Shown here: positions 1-11,057 of the stretch, piece after piece
How the letters are laid out: the number at the start of each line of letters is the position of its first letter
Numbering within the stretch: the first letter of the stretch is position 1
Assembly (NCBI GenBank): GCA_033558025.1
Contig: JAUCEF010000005.1
Coordinates: 1,178,001-1,242,000, forward strand
DNA length: 64,000 nucleotides
Reading direction: 5' to 3'
DNA from: Phytophthora sp. 'mugwort'
Taxonomy: Eukaryota > Oomycota > Peronosporomycetes > Peronosporales > Peronosporaceae
The notes under the pieces: generated by a model
Databases searched by the model: none
Seen by the model: only the letters and a program-made list of their open reading frames with translations
Told to the model about the DNA's origin: nothing
Translations under genes and position numbers: made by a program

Positions 1-59
1 AGAGCAGAAAGAGAAGCAACGGCATCAGCTTCACATAATTTCATATCAATACACAGTTT

Positions 60-1016
60 CTATTCACCTATGCGTCCCCAAAGTGGGAAGCTGCAGTACC
101 TATACATGCCCGATGCCTCGGCGGCTATCAGCTGGAGCAGTACAAGGTCAAGGTCCGTCAACTCGCTCCGCACAAGCCGCCTCAGCCCCAGTGGCATATG
201 CGCACCACACCTTCCGCCAGTGTCGACGTCATCAAAGCCATAGAACAGAAACTGTTTCGTGTATGCCGTCGAGCTCCCGTGACTCGCCAAAGACCAGGTC
301 GAACTTGGTCGCCTGACTACTCTCCGGTGCAGCGTTCATTAGAGCAGTGTCGTACAGTTCGTCATTCTTAGCCACCAGAACGCACAACGATATCAAGCCG
401 TTATCATGGGACGCAGCACAGCACGATCCATTTTAAACAGAGAAGATGGAGTTGCGAAATACTCCGCCGTACACGCCCGGCGCCACCACACGGACCGTCT
501 CGACGACCAGTTGCCAGTACGTCGACTGGAAAAACACCTGCAAATTCTGAGTGAGGTGACCACGTTGATAGTAAGCGTTCTGAGCGAGTTGGAAGAGACT
601 GGACAGGAATAGAGGCAGTGTCTGTGACGGGATGAGCGCAGCCGACGACGCGCCCACGGCCAACACGCCGCGCACGGCGTCAGCAGCTCCCTGGCGGATC
701 TCGACCGTCACGGCGCGTGTGCGGGCTTGTCCTTGGCCTCCTTGCTCTTGGCCTCCAGCGTCTATTCGCTATCGGCGATCGGCATCAGCGGATACTCGAA
801 CAGGTTGGCGCTCACGTGGCCGACCACGTGTAGCACGGCATCGGCACCCGTGCAGACGTGGTCGACACGTGGGAACACGCGGCCGCTGAGCTCGGAACGA
901 GCCGTGTGTAGCTTGGATAGCGGCGATAGTGTTAGTGACACCGCGCTGGCGTTCTCGTCCAGTACGTCCACGATCAGTGCCGCCTTCAGCACGAAGTTGC
1001 CGGACGACGTGGACAC
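60..1016 (-). pseudogene. Remnants of an unrecognised minus-strand host-like gene
   Basis: Three minus-strand open stretches (1016-762, 711-433 and 290-60) have the GC-rich third positions of the host genes further right. The first runs into an in-frame TAG at 762-764, and the second continues in another frame, so at least one stop and one frameshift interrupt the reading. The middle piece contains an amphipathic helical stretch (IRQGAADAVRGVLAVG, then TQNLQVFFQ) that faintly recalls HEAT-repeat proteins such as condensin subunit G; this is too weak to name it. It lies on the same strand as the exon at 8361-8625, with an LTR-type element between them, so the two could be parts of one gene split by the insertion. 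No function assigned. Confidence 0.35.
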
Positions 1017-1643
1017 GAAGCATCCTCGACCTCGCAGCTAGTGGCAGGCGGCCAATAACATCGTCGAGGGCCGCCGCTGTCGTCGTGGGCGCCGGAAAAG
1101 TCTAGAAGTGAGTGAGGCCGAGGGCGGCCGCTGCGGGATGGATGGGCAATAGGCCTCGTCTTTGCCCGACCTCGTCCTCATGTCTCACCTTGTGTGGCCA
1201 CCCAGCTCTTTAGGTGATCACTACATGTCAGCGTGTGAAACTACTATTTTGTCCTCGCAGCCATTGAAAGCAGCTGCCGACTCAGTGACGCCAGGGATAG
1301 GCCGCCCCCCATCTGACTACAGTAATACCTCGTGCAGTTGAGGTTAAGTAAGGGGGCCTAAGAAAACATAAATACAGATCAGTTTGGAATCGGGGTTACG
1401 ACTCCTGAGCGAAGGAAGGAATAAACTAGTTTTAGCTTTTGCCTAGAGCACAATAAACTCCGCGTCCGATAGACGCGTGACTAAGTGCATTATGTCGGAT
1501 CATGTTAGAGAGGATGTCGAAGACATCGCCGCGCGTACTGCGGCAATCCAGCTAGAGAGCGCTGGGTCTCGATCACCAGGCCTGCGGGTACAGATACCCC
1601 AGATACGTGACCCCTATGGGCAGACTAAGACCAAGATCATCAG
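1017..1643. other. Non-coding stretch before the gypsy element
   Basis: No supported gene. It should hold the 5' LTR and leader of the gypsy element that follows, but I could not find a matching copy of it downstream of the element, so LTR boundaries are not called. Confidence 0.3.
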
Positions 1644-2042
1644 ATGCCGACGGCGAGCCCCGTAGAGGCCAGTTCCCGTCATCCAGTAGCGGCCGCACCC
1701 GCACTCCCACAACCTCCCCGGTATGAGGGACAGACCATGCACGACCGGCGAGTGTTCATGCGGAAGTACAAGACGTACTTAGCCGCCATTAAAGCCTTGC
1801 AGACGCAGTGGGGCGGCGCATTCGCGACGCCAGTCGGGGCGTGCATAGAGACCCGTATCAAGCGTCTGATCGCTAGGTATGAGTGTAACTGCCCTCCCCA
1901 TGTGATTGAGGAGCAGCAGTGGGTGGACTACTTCAAACAAGCTAAGGTCACGAGCCACGTGGACTATGCCACCGTCGACGACACGATGAAGAAGTTACAC
2001 ATGGAAACCAAGTGGCCTGAATCAGGGAGTCGCGGCTGTTAG
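1644..2042 (+). pseudogene. Gag-like ORF of gypsy element 1
   Basis: An open stretch of 132 codons, proline-rich at the start and helical after residue 30, with a charged middle (DRRVFMRKYKTYL) as in retroelement Gag capsid regions. It ends at a stop just before sequence that looks like a continuation in another frame (2234-2539). It would form the particle that packages the element RNA. The assignment rests on position ahead of the zinc knuckle and protease rather than on a diagnostic motif. Confidence 0.55.
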
Positions 2043-2233
2043 GCGACATGAAAGACGTGCTTGATCGTTTCGACTTAACTGAAGTTGCATTCGATAACGA
2101 GCAAAAGACGTCTCGTGAAGTACATGGCTGACGCCCTAGAGCCCGCACGCTTCCGAGCGGTCGTGAAAACCAGGCTGACTCTTCATGAAATAAGAAGCTG
2201 AAGAATGAGGTTGTCCCCTTTTGTAAGTGAGTC

Positions 2234-3069
2234 GTGCAACTTCTATTCGAGTACATGACTTGGGAGAAGGCCGCTGAGAACGTGGCCGCCTCTTCCAGCT
2301 CACCAGACCGTCCAGGACGTATCGTTTCTTGCGGTAGCGGACGAGACCGGATTAGTAGTAACGGAGGACGCGGTTCTGGTCTGGGTAATAACAGGCGGAA
2401 TGGCAGTGGGGCTACGGAGCCGCTCGCAGTGGGTCAAACGACGGGACTCGCAGTCGGCCCGGCTGCAATAGTGGCCGAGGAACTGGCCGAGGTGGCGGAC
2501 AGCCCCACCCCGCGATACCAAGGAATTCAACCTGCTTGAAGTGTAACTCTTCAGATCATCGAGTACGGGATTGCCCGGAGGCCGGACCGGGAGAAGCGGA
2601 CCAGCTCCTACAGGCGATGCGCCAACGACGCAACGCACGCCCCCCCCCCCCCCCCCCCTTAGCGACGAACATGGGACACGTTGCAACAACGGATAACGTA
2701 ATTACAAGCGCTACAGCAGACACGGGTACAATGTCAGCTCATGTGGGCAACTTAGCTGTACAAGCTCAGCTATTGGATTCAGGAGCCGACATGTCCTTGG
2801 TGGCTCGAGGAGTGCTCGATGCCATAACAACGTTGGGTACGCCTGCCCCAGTAAGGAATATTCCGGATCACAGATTGATGCCTACTGGAGGGCGCCAGTT
2901 CGTAGTGTCCAGAGCCGCAACGTTCCCGGTAGTGGTGTTGGAGACGCCTGCAGGACCTCTCATGTTGCGGATTCTCGAATGTTATGTAGAAGCGGCGAAT
3001 GACTCGCTCTATACCCACTGTGGGCGCTCTGTTGACGCTGGTCCGTTGCCGAGATCGGTTGCGCCTTGA
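2234..3069 (+). pseudogene. Zinc knuckle and aspartic protease region of gypsy element 1
   Basis: At 2533-2574 the frame reads CLKCNSSDHRVRDC, a complete C-x2-C-x4-H-x4-C nucleic-acid-binding knuckle typical of Gag nucleocapsid. It is followed in the same frame by a run of prolines (a C homopolymer at 2641-2658) and then by the retropepsin active-site motif LLDSGADMSLV, with its Asp codon at 2776. A frameshift near 2530 separates the knuckle from the glycine/arginine-rich stretch 2234-2539. The protease would process Gag-Pol. The protein stops at 3069, and reverse transcriptase resumes in another frame. Confidence 0.75.
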
Positions 3070-3565
3070 AGGCTGGCGAGTTAACCGAATTTTTCATTCT
3101 ACGACCTGAGGAGGATTTAAACTCGTTACCGCTTTTGGATAAGCAGTCCTTGAGAACACCAAGAAGAAGCTGAATGCGCGAGCAGGATCCTCGATCCTCA
3201 AGGACCCCTCGGATCCGTACTACCCTTTGGTGAAGGAGTATCAAGACGTGGTCTCGAAGGAACCTCTAACGAGGCTACCTCCGAATCGAGTTGGACTTCA
3301 TGAGATTGATCTGGTTCCTGGAACCAATACAGCGTGAGAATGCAGTGGTCTTTGCCACGGGAACAGGGAGACATCATTAACGCGTTTTTTCGTGCTAAGC
3401 ACGAGGCGGGTATGGTGCGCGAGAGCAAGTGACCGCACTCACGCCTACGCTCTGTGTTAGACAGCCGAATGAAAAGTGGCGAATCGTCTACGCTTTTAAC
3501 AGCTTAGCGCGGCCACCATTCCGGCGCAGACGCCTATTCCTAGGAAGGACGTTCTCCAGAACAAC

Positions 3566-4629
3566 GTGACGGGGTGTACGGTGTACAGTGCCCTCGACTT
3601 GGTCGATGGATGCTACCAATTGCTCATGCGAGCAAGCGATATTCCGCTTACGGCGGTCAGCACTCCGAGCGGTATGCTCTGGAAGTGGCTAGTAATGTCC
3701 CAAGGGCCATCGAACGCGCCTGCGACGTTCAATCGTCTTGTGACGCAACTGGTCAGGTCATACAGGGCGTATGCTCAGACATACTTCGACAATACATTCG
3801 TCCACAGCCGTGCGGAGCGGTGAAGACTGCTGTGGACAACCACATTGAGCACCTGCGAGCGGTGCTCGAGTGCATGCGCACACACAAGTTGTATACTAAC
3901 ATTGACAAATGTGTCTTCGGCGCCGAAGAGATCCCCTTTCTGGGATGCTTCGTTGGGAAAGCGAGGCCTTCGAGCGGATCCCGCTAAGGTCAAGGCCATT
4001 GTATACTGGCGGTTCCAAAGAACCAGAAATACTTACGGAAGTGGCTTGGCCTGGTCATTTACTTGCACAAGCACAGCAAGAACTATGCTGAGGTGGCAAG
4101 GCCACTGTTTAATCTCATTAAGGAGGATGTGGACTGATGTTGGGACACCGGTCATCAAGCGGCTTTTAAAGCCATTAAGGGGGGTCTCCTTCAGGCGCCG
4201 GTCCTGGCGCTGCCAGATCCCCATTATCCTTCCAGCGTCGTCAGTGACTCGTAGGCCTTTACCATCGGCAGTGCTTTGTTGCAAGCAGACGCGGAAGGGC
4301 GTGATGATGATGATCGCGTTTGAATCTCGCCAGTTTAAGGCTGCTGAGAAGAACTGTCCAGTTCATGACAAAGAGCTACTTGGATGAAGTATGCGCTCGT
4401 CAAATTCAGGGTTCACCTGCTCGGCTCCAAGCCGTTTGTGATCTACATTGATCATGCGTCGCTACGCACTGCGACGCAGTCCCTCCATCTCTCTCAGATA
4501 ATGATCCGTTGGCTCTCCTTCTTTGCGGAGTACAACTTCGAGGTGAAGTATAGCCTGGCAGGCAGAACGTCTTGGCCGATACGTTATCACGCAGGCCCGA
4601 CCATGAGATCGCTCACGTCACGACGGTAG
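3566..4629 (+). pseudogene. Reverse transcriptase and RNase H region of gypsy element 1
   Basis: The RT palm is recognisable: SALDLVDGCYQ (first catalytic Asp region), GPSNAPATFNRL, and the YxDD box, which here reads YFDN, so the last catalytic Asp is lost. The thumb and connection follow in another frame (KCVFGAEEIPFLG), and RNase H/tether sequence (FVIYIDHASLRTATQS) is open from 4384 to 4629. At least two frameshifts split the domain. The enzyme would copy element RNA into DNA; this copy cannot. Confidence 0.8.
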
Positions 4630-5995
4630 CTTCGTCGGTGACAGACGTGATCCGCGCTGCGTACGCGCGCGACGAGTCCTGCGTATCTCTGCTACATGCG
4701 CTAGGAAGCGCGGAGTTTGCTAACTCAGACATTAAGCTGTCAGCGCGGTTGCGCAGGAGGCTGCATCGATACACTCTCGATGATGGCCTATTGTACTACG
4801 GTACTGGTCCAAAAGACACCCCACGTGTCGTGGTTCCTCACGAAGATGATACTCAAATATCGTATTCTCTATGAGGCACATGATACCCCACTTGGCGGTC
4901 ATCTCGGTCGAGAGAAGTCGTACAGCTCGGTGAGCTCCCACTATTGGTGACCGAAGCTTACAAATGGGTCAGTACGTATGTACGCACGCGTGAGACGTGC
5001 CAACGGGTTAAACCTTCGCCACACTCGGCTGCGCCGTTGGCCAGCTTGCATGTACACACGTGGTTTTCGCAAACCATGAGTATGGACTTTGTGTTCGGCC
5101 TGCCACGGGATGCGGTGGGCAACACGGGCATCGTGGTCTTTGTCGGCCGATTGAGCAAGATGGCTCATTTAGTGGGTGGCGGTGCCGGACTCCCTCGATG
5201 GAGAAGGGACAGCCACGCTGTTCACGGATCGTGTTTCCCGACAGCATGGTCTGCCAGAGGCAATTGGCTCGGATCGAGATCCCCGTTTCACGGGTAAGTT
5301 TGGACGTCGGTCTTTAAGGTTCTCGGCACTCGACTCGACATGTCCGCAGCGGACCATCCGCAGACCGATGGTGAGACGGAACGCTAGACGGAACGTGTGA
5401 ATCGCGTTGTCGAAGATATGCTTCGGAGTGTCTGTGCGGACAGACCCAAGCAAACGGAGCGCCATGCTCCCACTCATGAGTTTGCATTAAACAATGCGGT
5501 GGATGCCTCAACAGGCTTCACCCCGTTCTACTTGAACGGTCTCACACACCCTCGTGTCCCATTGACGCCTCCACTCCGTGGTTCTGGGCTCAGTGGGGGA
5601 GGGCTAGCCGATAGGCTATCTGATATCAGCCCAGCTGCAGCTCACAGGTAAGTTGACACGTTCGTGTCTACGCGTTTAAGTGTCTTACAATAAGTATGCG
5701 ATGTGATGGCTGAAAGCCAAGATGTTCAGAAGGAACAGGCTGATGCAAGGACAGAAACAACATTGAAGTGCTTAACGCGGGTGACAAAGTTTTATTAAAC
5801 GCAAAAAACCTACATACACATGCAGTGCCTGCGGTCTTTAAGACCAAGTTGCGCCTGCGCTTCATTGGACCTTTTAAGGTCGTGGCCAGGAAGGGCCTTG
5901 CGTACACGCTCAATCTTCCGAAGAAGATGCGTACACACCCCGTGTTTTACATAGGTTTCCTTTTTTTAAGCCATATCGAGACCCGGCTCGGGTGA
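4572..5995 (+). pseudogene. Integrase region of gypsy element 1
   Basis: The zinc-binding N-terminal part is visible (HDTPLGGH, then TCQRVK where the first Cys of the pair has become Arg). It is followed by the start of the DDE core (MSMDFVFGLPRDAVGNTGIV, first catalytic Asp) and, after frameshifts near 5170 and 5400, by the core end (FALNNAVDASTGFTPFYLN). The C-terminal tail (KLRLRFIGPFKVVARKG) spans 5768-5995. The enzyme would insert element cDNA into the genome. Frameshifts and stops make it non-functional. Confidence 0.75.
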
Positions 5996-6845
5996 GCGCG
6001 GAGGGTTTGGCGCCATAGCCGGTGGCTGGCCAAAGTGCTGGAGGCGCACGAGGAGGTCCAACTGACCACGTACCTCAGCGAGCGAACGGTCCAGCGCATC
6101 GAAGCGACGAGCAGGCGAGCGACGCCTCTGTCGCTAGCCCTCGGGGCGCTGCTGATCGCGTCGATCGAAAGCGTCCACGACGTCAGAGCAATCTTGCCAA
6201 AGGGGAACCTCGTACTCCCAAGCGTTCTGGGGAGGAATAATAACCCCTGGAGACGACGCCGCGCCACTAAGCGCTCCCCATGATAGTGGGAAGTTCCCTG
6301 CTCATCGCGCAACGGCGGCGGAGGTCGATGACCGGCTGGACCTCGCCCTGCGAGTCGCAGTGATCTGTTAGCGGTCGAGAGGTGGGTGCTGACCCTGTTC
6401 GACTCGCTACAGTGGGTGGCGAGTCATCGTGGCCGTCTCGCTGACGAGATCGATGCTGTGCATCATCGGGTCGACTGGTTTTAGTGTCCTGCCTCGGTTG
6501 CCAACCGCCTAGAGCTCCTGGATCAGTTTGCTCGCGCTTCCCGGCAATAACCGCTGGGGGCCAAGGCCAGTAGCAGAGCGGTTGCTCTGGCCTTGGAGAG
6601 GGTCGGCCTCACGTGCGTGAGAGTCGCTAGCTGTGACAGCAGGAACACCGAGTGCGAGAGAGACTTGTTGGTGAGGCCGGTAGGCGGGAGGTAACTGGCG
6701 CTTCGCCTTCCGTTTCACGAACTAGAAACGGAGTCTACGTTCGTTCGACTCGATCATTAGTTTCACTGAAACTAGCCTCAAGGGCATCAATGGAAGACAG
6801 CTTGCCAGCTCCTTCGACTCAGCTCTGGAACTGACCCTTGTCTTC
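5996..6845. other. Stretch downstream of gypsy integrase
   Basis: No supported gene. A helix-rich open stretch at 6035-6283 (plus) may be the tail of the element polyprotein. The remaining 550 bases show only short open stretches. Confidence 0.3.
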
Positions 6846-7608
6846 TCAAGACGTCTCTCTTAACAGGAGCACCACGGGATAAGTCCGCATCGGTGGGACC
6901 GACCCGTGCCGAGCATGCCCTTTCAGGCTCTCACGATACTCGCGCTGAGTAGTCAATTGAGGAGTCAAGTATCTCTCTCGGAGAGACTCTCGCGCGGCGA
7001 GCTCGTCGGGCGTAGTGGCCGCCGACCTAATCCCATACGTGGTCAGCAACTCCGACGCTGCTCGTCGAGCCACTTCACTTAGGTTGCGAGGGTCGAAGTC
7101 ATAGTCACGACGTGATGGGGTAAGCAGTGACCGAGTCATTTGCCGCTGCGAGCGCGAGAGCTGCGGATCAGCAGTAAGCTGTAGCTTCTGGACGTTGTCC
7201 AAAAGATTTGGTGACGACAACAGATCCCATGGGGCCACCTCCTGTCCCCCGTGAAGGTAGCGGAGGCGCATTGCGCAAAGCTAGTGGAGTCGATAGCTCG
7301 AAGAGATTCGGAGATCGCAGCTGGCGGTGCGGGATCGGCGAGGGGACAGGGCTACCACCCGTCACGGACTCAGTGTAGTCGACCACCTCTTCACCTTCCT
7401 CAAGGTCGTTGAAAAGGGTGTCTCGCGCATAACGCGTGGGGGCACTGCTTCCTACAACTTTGCCACAGCCACTCATGGTCTTCTGATCGTATAGTCGCTT
7501 GTGCGCTGAGTGATACTCAAGCATCGAGAGCCTCGCGGGTACTGGTGGCGTGCCGTCAGAAACCTCTCCCAGATGGGACGACAGGGATAACGAAGGTGTC
7601 GGGTACAC
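6846..7608 (-). pseudogene. Frameshifted unrecognised ORF beside an LTR-like stretch
   Basis: Two minus-strand open stretches, 7608-7168 and 7271-6846, are joined by one frameshift near 7240 and together would give roughly 230 residues. The first half is proline/serine-rich; the second is charged and helical (RRAASELLTTYGIRSA). No domain is recognised. It lies between the gypsy pol region (plus) and an LTR-like sequence. It could be an antisense accessory ORF of an LTR element, or gag of a second element whose LTR is read on the minus strand. Both are inference. Confidence 0.4.
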
Positions 7609-7797
7609 ATAGGGGCTTAGCCCGCGGCTAAGCCGTTGTCGCGAGGCGAACGAGCGAGGTCAAAAGACCAATTGGCTGTGGGCATCTGAATGTGGACACT
7701 CGCTGCGGAGCGGACAAAGAAACGCTCTTAGAGCGGAATGTTTTGGAGTCGATGCAATCAGACGCTCATGGATACGGTGTGCCCACGGTTAAGAGGG

Positions 7798-8340
7798 TGT
7801 GAGCGTAACGGGGTTACACGAAGATAACACGAAGTATAGCCCCCATGCTGCGTGTCACCTTGTAGTAAGTGCTACTTGGTACCACTTGGATTAACAGAAT
7901 TTCAGTACGTGGCCACAGGGCCATTCGATATGCATTAGACTATATTTAACTATGGTAGATAGTTAGAGTCATACATTTACACCATTGGCGGCTATGCCGC
8001 AGATTGGCAAACAAATAACAGTTCCGTTTTAGCATCAAAGAGAGCATTGCCCTAGGTTTAGGAATACTGACTCGTAAAATCTCTAGTGGTACAACTAGAG
8101 GGATCTAAGCCTCTGTGGAGACATTACGGGTTATTAAAACCACAGCTAAGACTCGGAGAGTCATACGTCATCATCTGACGCACTTCGCTACGCAGACCCG
8201 CCGCACACACGCTCGTCCTGTCAGACTTCTTAGCTAGTACCTTGGCAATACCGCTTCTGAACGCTGGCGAATGCACAATATTCGCATCGTTCGCTAACAC
8301 AAATTAAAACACAGAGCAAATTAGCAAATCTCACGAACAG
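7798..8340. repeat. LTR-like sequence
   Basis: The stretch starts TGTGAGCGTAACGGGG directly after a purine run (AAGAGGG), an arrangement like polypurine tract plus LTR. It is AT-richer than its neighbours and has no open reading frame. The sequence reminds me of oomycete gypsy LTRs, but a second copy was not found in the window, so orientation and ends are not fixed. Confidence 0.45.
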
Positions 8341-8360
8341 CAGGCAGAAAATCTACGTAC

Positions 8361-8625
8361 CCAGATACGAGGCGAACTCGGGCTTCAACTCGATTAACCC
8401 GTCGAGCAGATCACGCGCATGCAGCAGCGTCAGACAGTCCAACAGGATATCCTTTGAAATGGACTCGACGTCCCGCATCTCCTCCAGTAGTACCTCTAAA
8501 CGACGGCGAGTAGACCGCTCCGGCAGCAGGGCTGCGATATCCTCGTCGTCGGCCGATAGTAATTTGGGAAGCCGCACGTTGCAATCTACATTGCAAAGGT
8601 CGACGACCAACGTGTTCCTTGTCTG
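8361..8625 (-). CDS. Single host-like exon, gene unrecognised
   Basis: A GC-rich minus-strand exon is bounded by a good acceptor (TATCCTCAG) at its upstream side and a donor (GTACGTAG) at its downstream side, at 8360-8353. The reading frame in between is helical and charged (RRRLEVLLEEMRDVESISKD, then ARDLLDGLIELKPEFASYLG). No family recognised. The next exon should lie at lower coordinates, where the LTR-like stretch and gypsy element now lie. The minus-strand remnants at 60-1016 are candidates for the rest of the same gene. Splice sites were read by eye. Confidence 0.5.
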
Positions 8626-8739
8626 AGGATAGAGCCATACGTCCTTTGTCCTATGTTACACATTACCACGATAAAATTATTAGTTATTAAAATCCCAGCT
8701 AATAAAAGATTTCAACGTACATCAGATTGTCGGCTTGCT

Positions 8740-9850
8740 CGAGCGTCCGCAAGTAGGGCATCAGGATTGAACCTTCTCCAGATCTTCTTCGAGGGGCCCG
8801 AGGTGGCTCTAGACAGCTGGGTTAAGCGGTCGACTCGCGCAACCAACCAGCGGCACACGCATGAGGATGGAAAACCGTTTGTTGACCGCGCAGTTATCAC
8901 CAATCCAAAATAGCCAATTTGACAGCATCTTACCATAAAAAAAACAAATCTGGCCGATTGCCGCCATTGGGCTCTAGGTTGTAAGTTGGTCGCTCGCCTC
9001 TTACATTACGGGTGCCTTCGAAAGCAGCGGATAGCGTGGCCCGTCCGACGTTTCGTAGCAGCCGAATACTGCGAGGAACTGCTCCGTGTCCTGGCTCCAA
9101 CCGTCCAAGATAAGCCTCATTTTTGCTTGGGCATCGCCTTGGCGATGACCTCCTCCACAGCACATGTCACACTCTCCAGATTGGCATGGATTGTGCCACT
9201 TGGCCCGCTGGGTAGGTGGATAAATCTAGGACAAAATATCACGTTCACAGTCAGATAGCATTCCCAATATGGTGATAAACACAGTACACCGTACTGGCGT
9301 GTCATCTCGGACTTTCTGAATGACAATGGGAGGTTGGACATGACAATCCAGAGGAGCCACGCGTAGCGGGTGAATTCCTTTTATCCCACCCAGGAAACGA
9401 GCGTTCCAGTCGCAGCAGCACTCGCATTCCTCACGTCTGCCTCAATGTTGGGATGGGCCGATCGGACGCGGGACACGAGTTCGTCTTCCCCGTCCCATTG
9501 GCATGCTTGCGGTACTTGCTGCATGCTTCGCACGACTTGTAGCCGGTAGCAGCACCCACCTCGCCGAGGGGGGTCTTGAAGAAGAACCCGGTAATTTGCC
9601 TGGGCATGAAGGTATCCGGGGGACGAGTTGCAGTGAGGGTGTTGTCGGTCATGACCGGAGTGCGGTTGTTGCAGGAGGTGCTTGTTTGAGAGTTAGAGTG
9701 AGCACGCGTTGGTTGTCGGGAGGTTGGAGGATAGTCTGGCAAGAACACGATTGTTTGTGAGCAACTGCAGCAATAAATTAAGAAAAATACACGCTTGGGA
9801 CACATATTGTGCTTCCCGGCACTATTTGCCGGAATCGTGAATCGCCCCAA
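8740..9850 (-). mobile_element. Decayed hAT-type transposase
   Basis: Reading the minus strand through three frames gives an ordered hAT-like series. A BED-type zinc finger start (SCEACSKYRKHANGTGKTN) is followed by VRNASAAATGTLVSWVG, then MSNLPLSFRKSEMTRQYG, then the core strand LILDGWSQDTEQFLAVFGCY and finally WIGDNCAVNKRF with VPLVGCASRPLNPAV. The last two resemble the DGW and DNC/CASH blocks of hAT transposases; the expected CASH has become CASR. Frameshifts near 9460, 9340 and 9110 and several stops make it dead. Terminal repeats were not found. Confidence 0.75.
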
Positions 9851-10148
9851 TACAATCTTTCAGTCCTTTGAGCATGCTCGGTATATGAAATCGCTATGAA
9901 TTTAATTGTAATTAACGGTGTCATGAAGTGAGTACACGCGTTTCGCGACCTTGCGTGCTTTGCTGCGTGATTGATTCGACGAATCGCGCATGGAAAAAGT
10001 GTAGAAAGCACAATATATTTCTTAAGGAAATATAGAAATACATTACAATTTCCCCCGTAAAATGATATTGATCGATATATCTATTTTTCAGCATCCCTGA
10101 TGGACACCAGTTGAAGGTAACCAAGTGCAACTTTTCCTCACCGCTAAA

Positions 10149-10754
10149 ATGGCGCGAAAGCGAGTAAAAGTTTCCTCCCAAAAGTGTTCAATTCTGGCAG
10201 CAGTTCAGCGAGAAATGCTGGTGGAGGTAATCAGCGGCGCACTGGCCGATGGTGCGCATATCCCGTGGCGTAATATGGTCGAGAGCTCCACGTTCGCCAA
10301 TCTCACGTACGAGACGCTGCGTCGAGAGGGGAAAGCGGTCATACGCCAACTCTATCAGCAGGGGAAAATCGCTAAACCAGTGCGCAATGAAGCAGTCAGA
10401 AAACACATTGAATACGTCGAGGAGGCAATCATTGAGCCGGAGCCCTTAAAAAACCAGGAGCGGGTCAGTGTGTTGGAGGCGTTAATCTCTATGAGAGACG
10501 AGATCATTGCAGACAGGAACAGACAGATCAAGGCACTCAAACAGCATGTTAAGGAGCTCAGTGCTAAAACCGGTGGGAAGGACGAGCAGCTTGCAGAGGA
10601 GGAAAAACTGCAAAAGCACACGGAGTCGCTGCAGCAATGCATCAGTGAGCTCAGTGCAATTATTGCCAACAAGGATGTCCAACTGACAGAGGCAAATGCA
10701 CGCCATGACACACTGAAGGAAAAGATTCGTTGCCTGGTGTCTGAAGAGCACTAA
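10149..10754 (+). CDS. Coiled-coil protein of unknown function, 201 aa
   Basis: An uninterrupted ORF starts at the ATG at 10149 (AAAATGG context); the frame is open a few codons further up but without another ATG. The N-terminal 90 residues are mixed helical (QREMLVEVISGALADGAHIP). Residues from about 110 to the end form a long heptad-rich coiled coil (IADRNRQIKALKQHVKELSA). No signal peptide or membrane segment. No family recognised. Intactness and sense codon bias argue for a real gene. It sits alone between a dead hAT element and FCP1, and might equally be a transposon-derived gene. Confidence 0.6.
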   Translation: MARKRVKVSSQKCSILAAVQREMLVEVISGALADGAHIPWRNMVESSTFANLTYETLRREGKAVIRQLYQQGKIAKPVRNEAVRKHIEYVEEAIIEPEPLKNQERVSVLEALISMRDEIIADRNRQIKALKQHVKELSAKTGGKDEQLAEEEKLQKHTESLQQCISELSAIIANKDVQLTEANARHDTLKEKIRCLVSEEH

Positions 10755-11057
10755 GCAATGTGACCACGTTTTAAGGAAGTCGTAATGTTTTAGTCTTTTC
10801 TGGTAATCAAGTACCAGCGTGGTGCGTTTCACCCCTTTTCAGTTTGAGACTGTGTTCTTTTGAGAGATTCTGCCAGGGTGACGTTGCCACATAACCGAAA
10901 TCGACAGGTCGCGACATTGAATATCAAACTTGGGTCGCAGGAAAGTAACCGGGGTGAGTTGGCATTCACAGGGCTTGCTTATTCTGTAATCGACCGAGGA
11001 AGCAAGAATACGGAGCATTAAAGCGATGGCAACAAGCAAGATCCATCCGTAGAGCCT
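10755..11057. other. Intergenic, convergent gene ends
   Basis: No gene seen. This separates the 3' end of the coiled-coil gene (plus) from the 3' end of FCP1 (minus). Confidence 0.5.

Larger units (their letters stand above)
1644..5995 (+). mobile_element. Decayed Ty3/gypsy LTR retrotransposon
   Basis: The plus strand carries, in order, a gag-like ORF, a CCHC zinc knuckle, an aspartic protease, reverse transcriptase, RNase H, integrase and a C-terminal integrase tail. The order reverse transcriptase then integrase places it in Ty3/gypsy (Metaviridae type). The coding parts lie in all three frames with several stops, so this copy is dead. The 3' end is uncertain: sequence to about 6840 may still belong to it. 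The LTR-like stretch near 7.8-8.3 kb could be its 3' LTR or that of another element. Confidence 0.85.

Noticed and set aside
2641..2658. C homopolymer as a regulatory feature
   Set aside because: It encodes a proline run in the gypsy polyprotein, and homopolymer length is prone to sequencing error.
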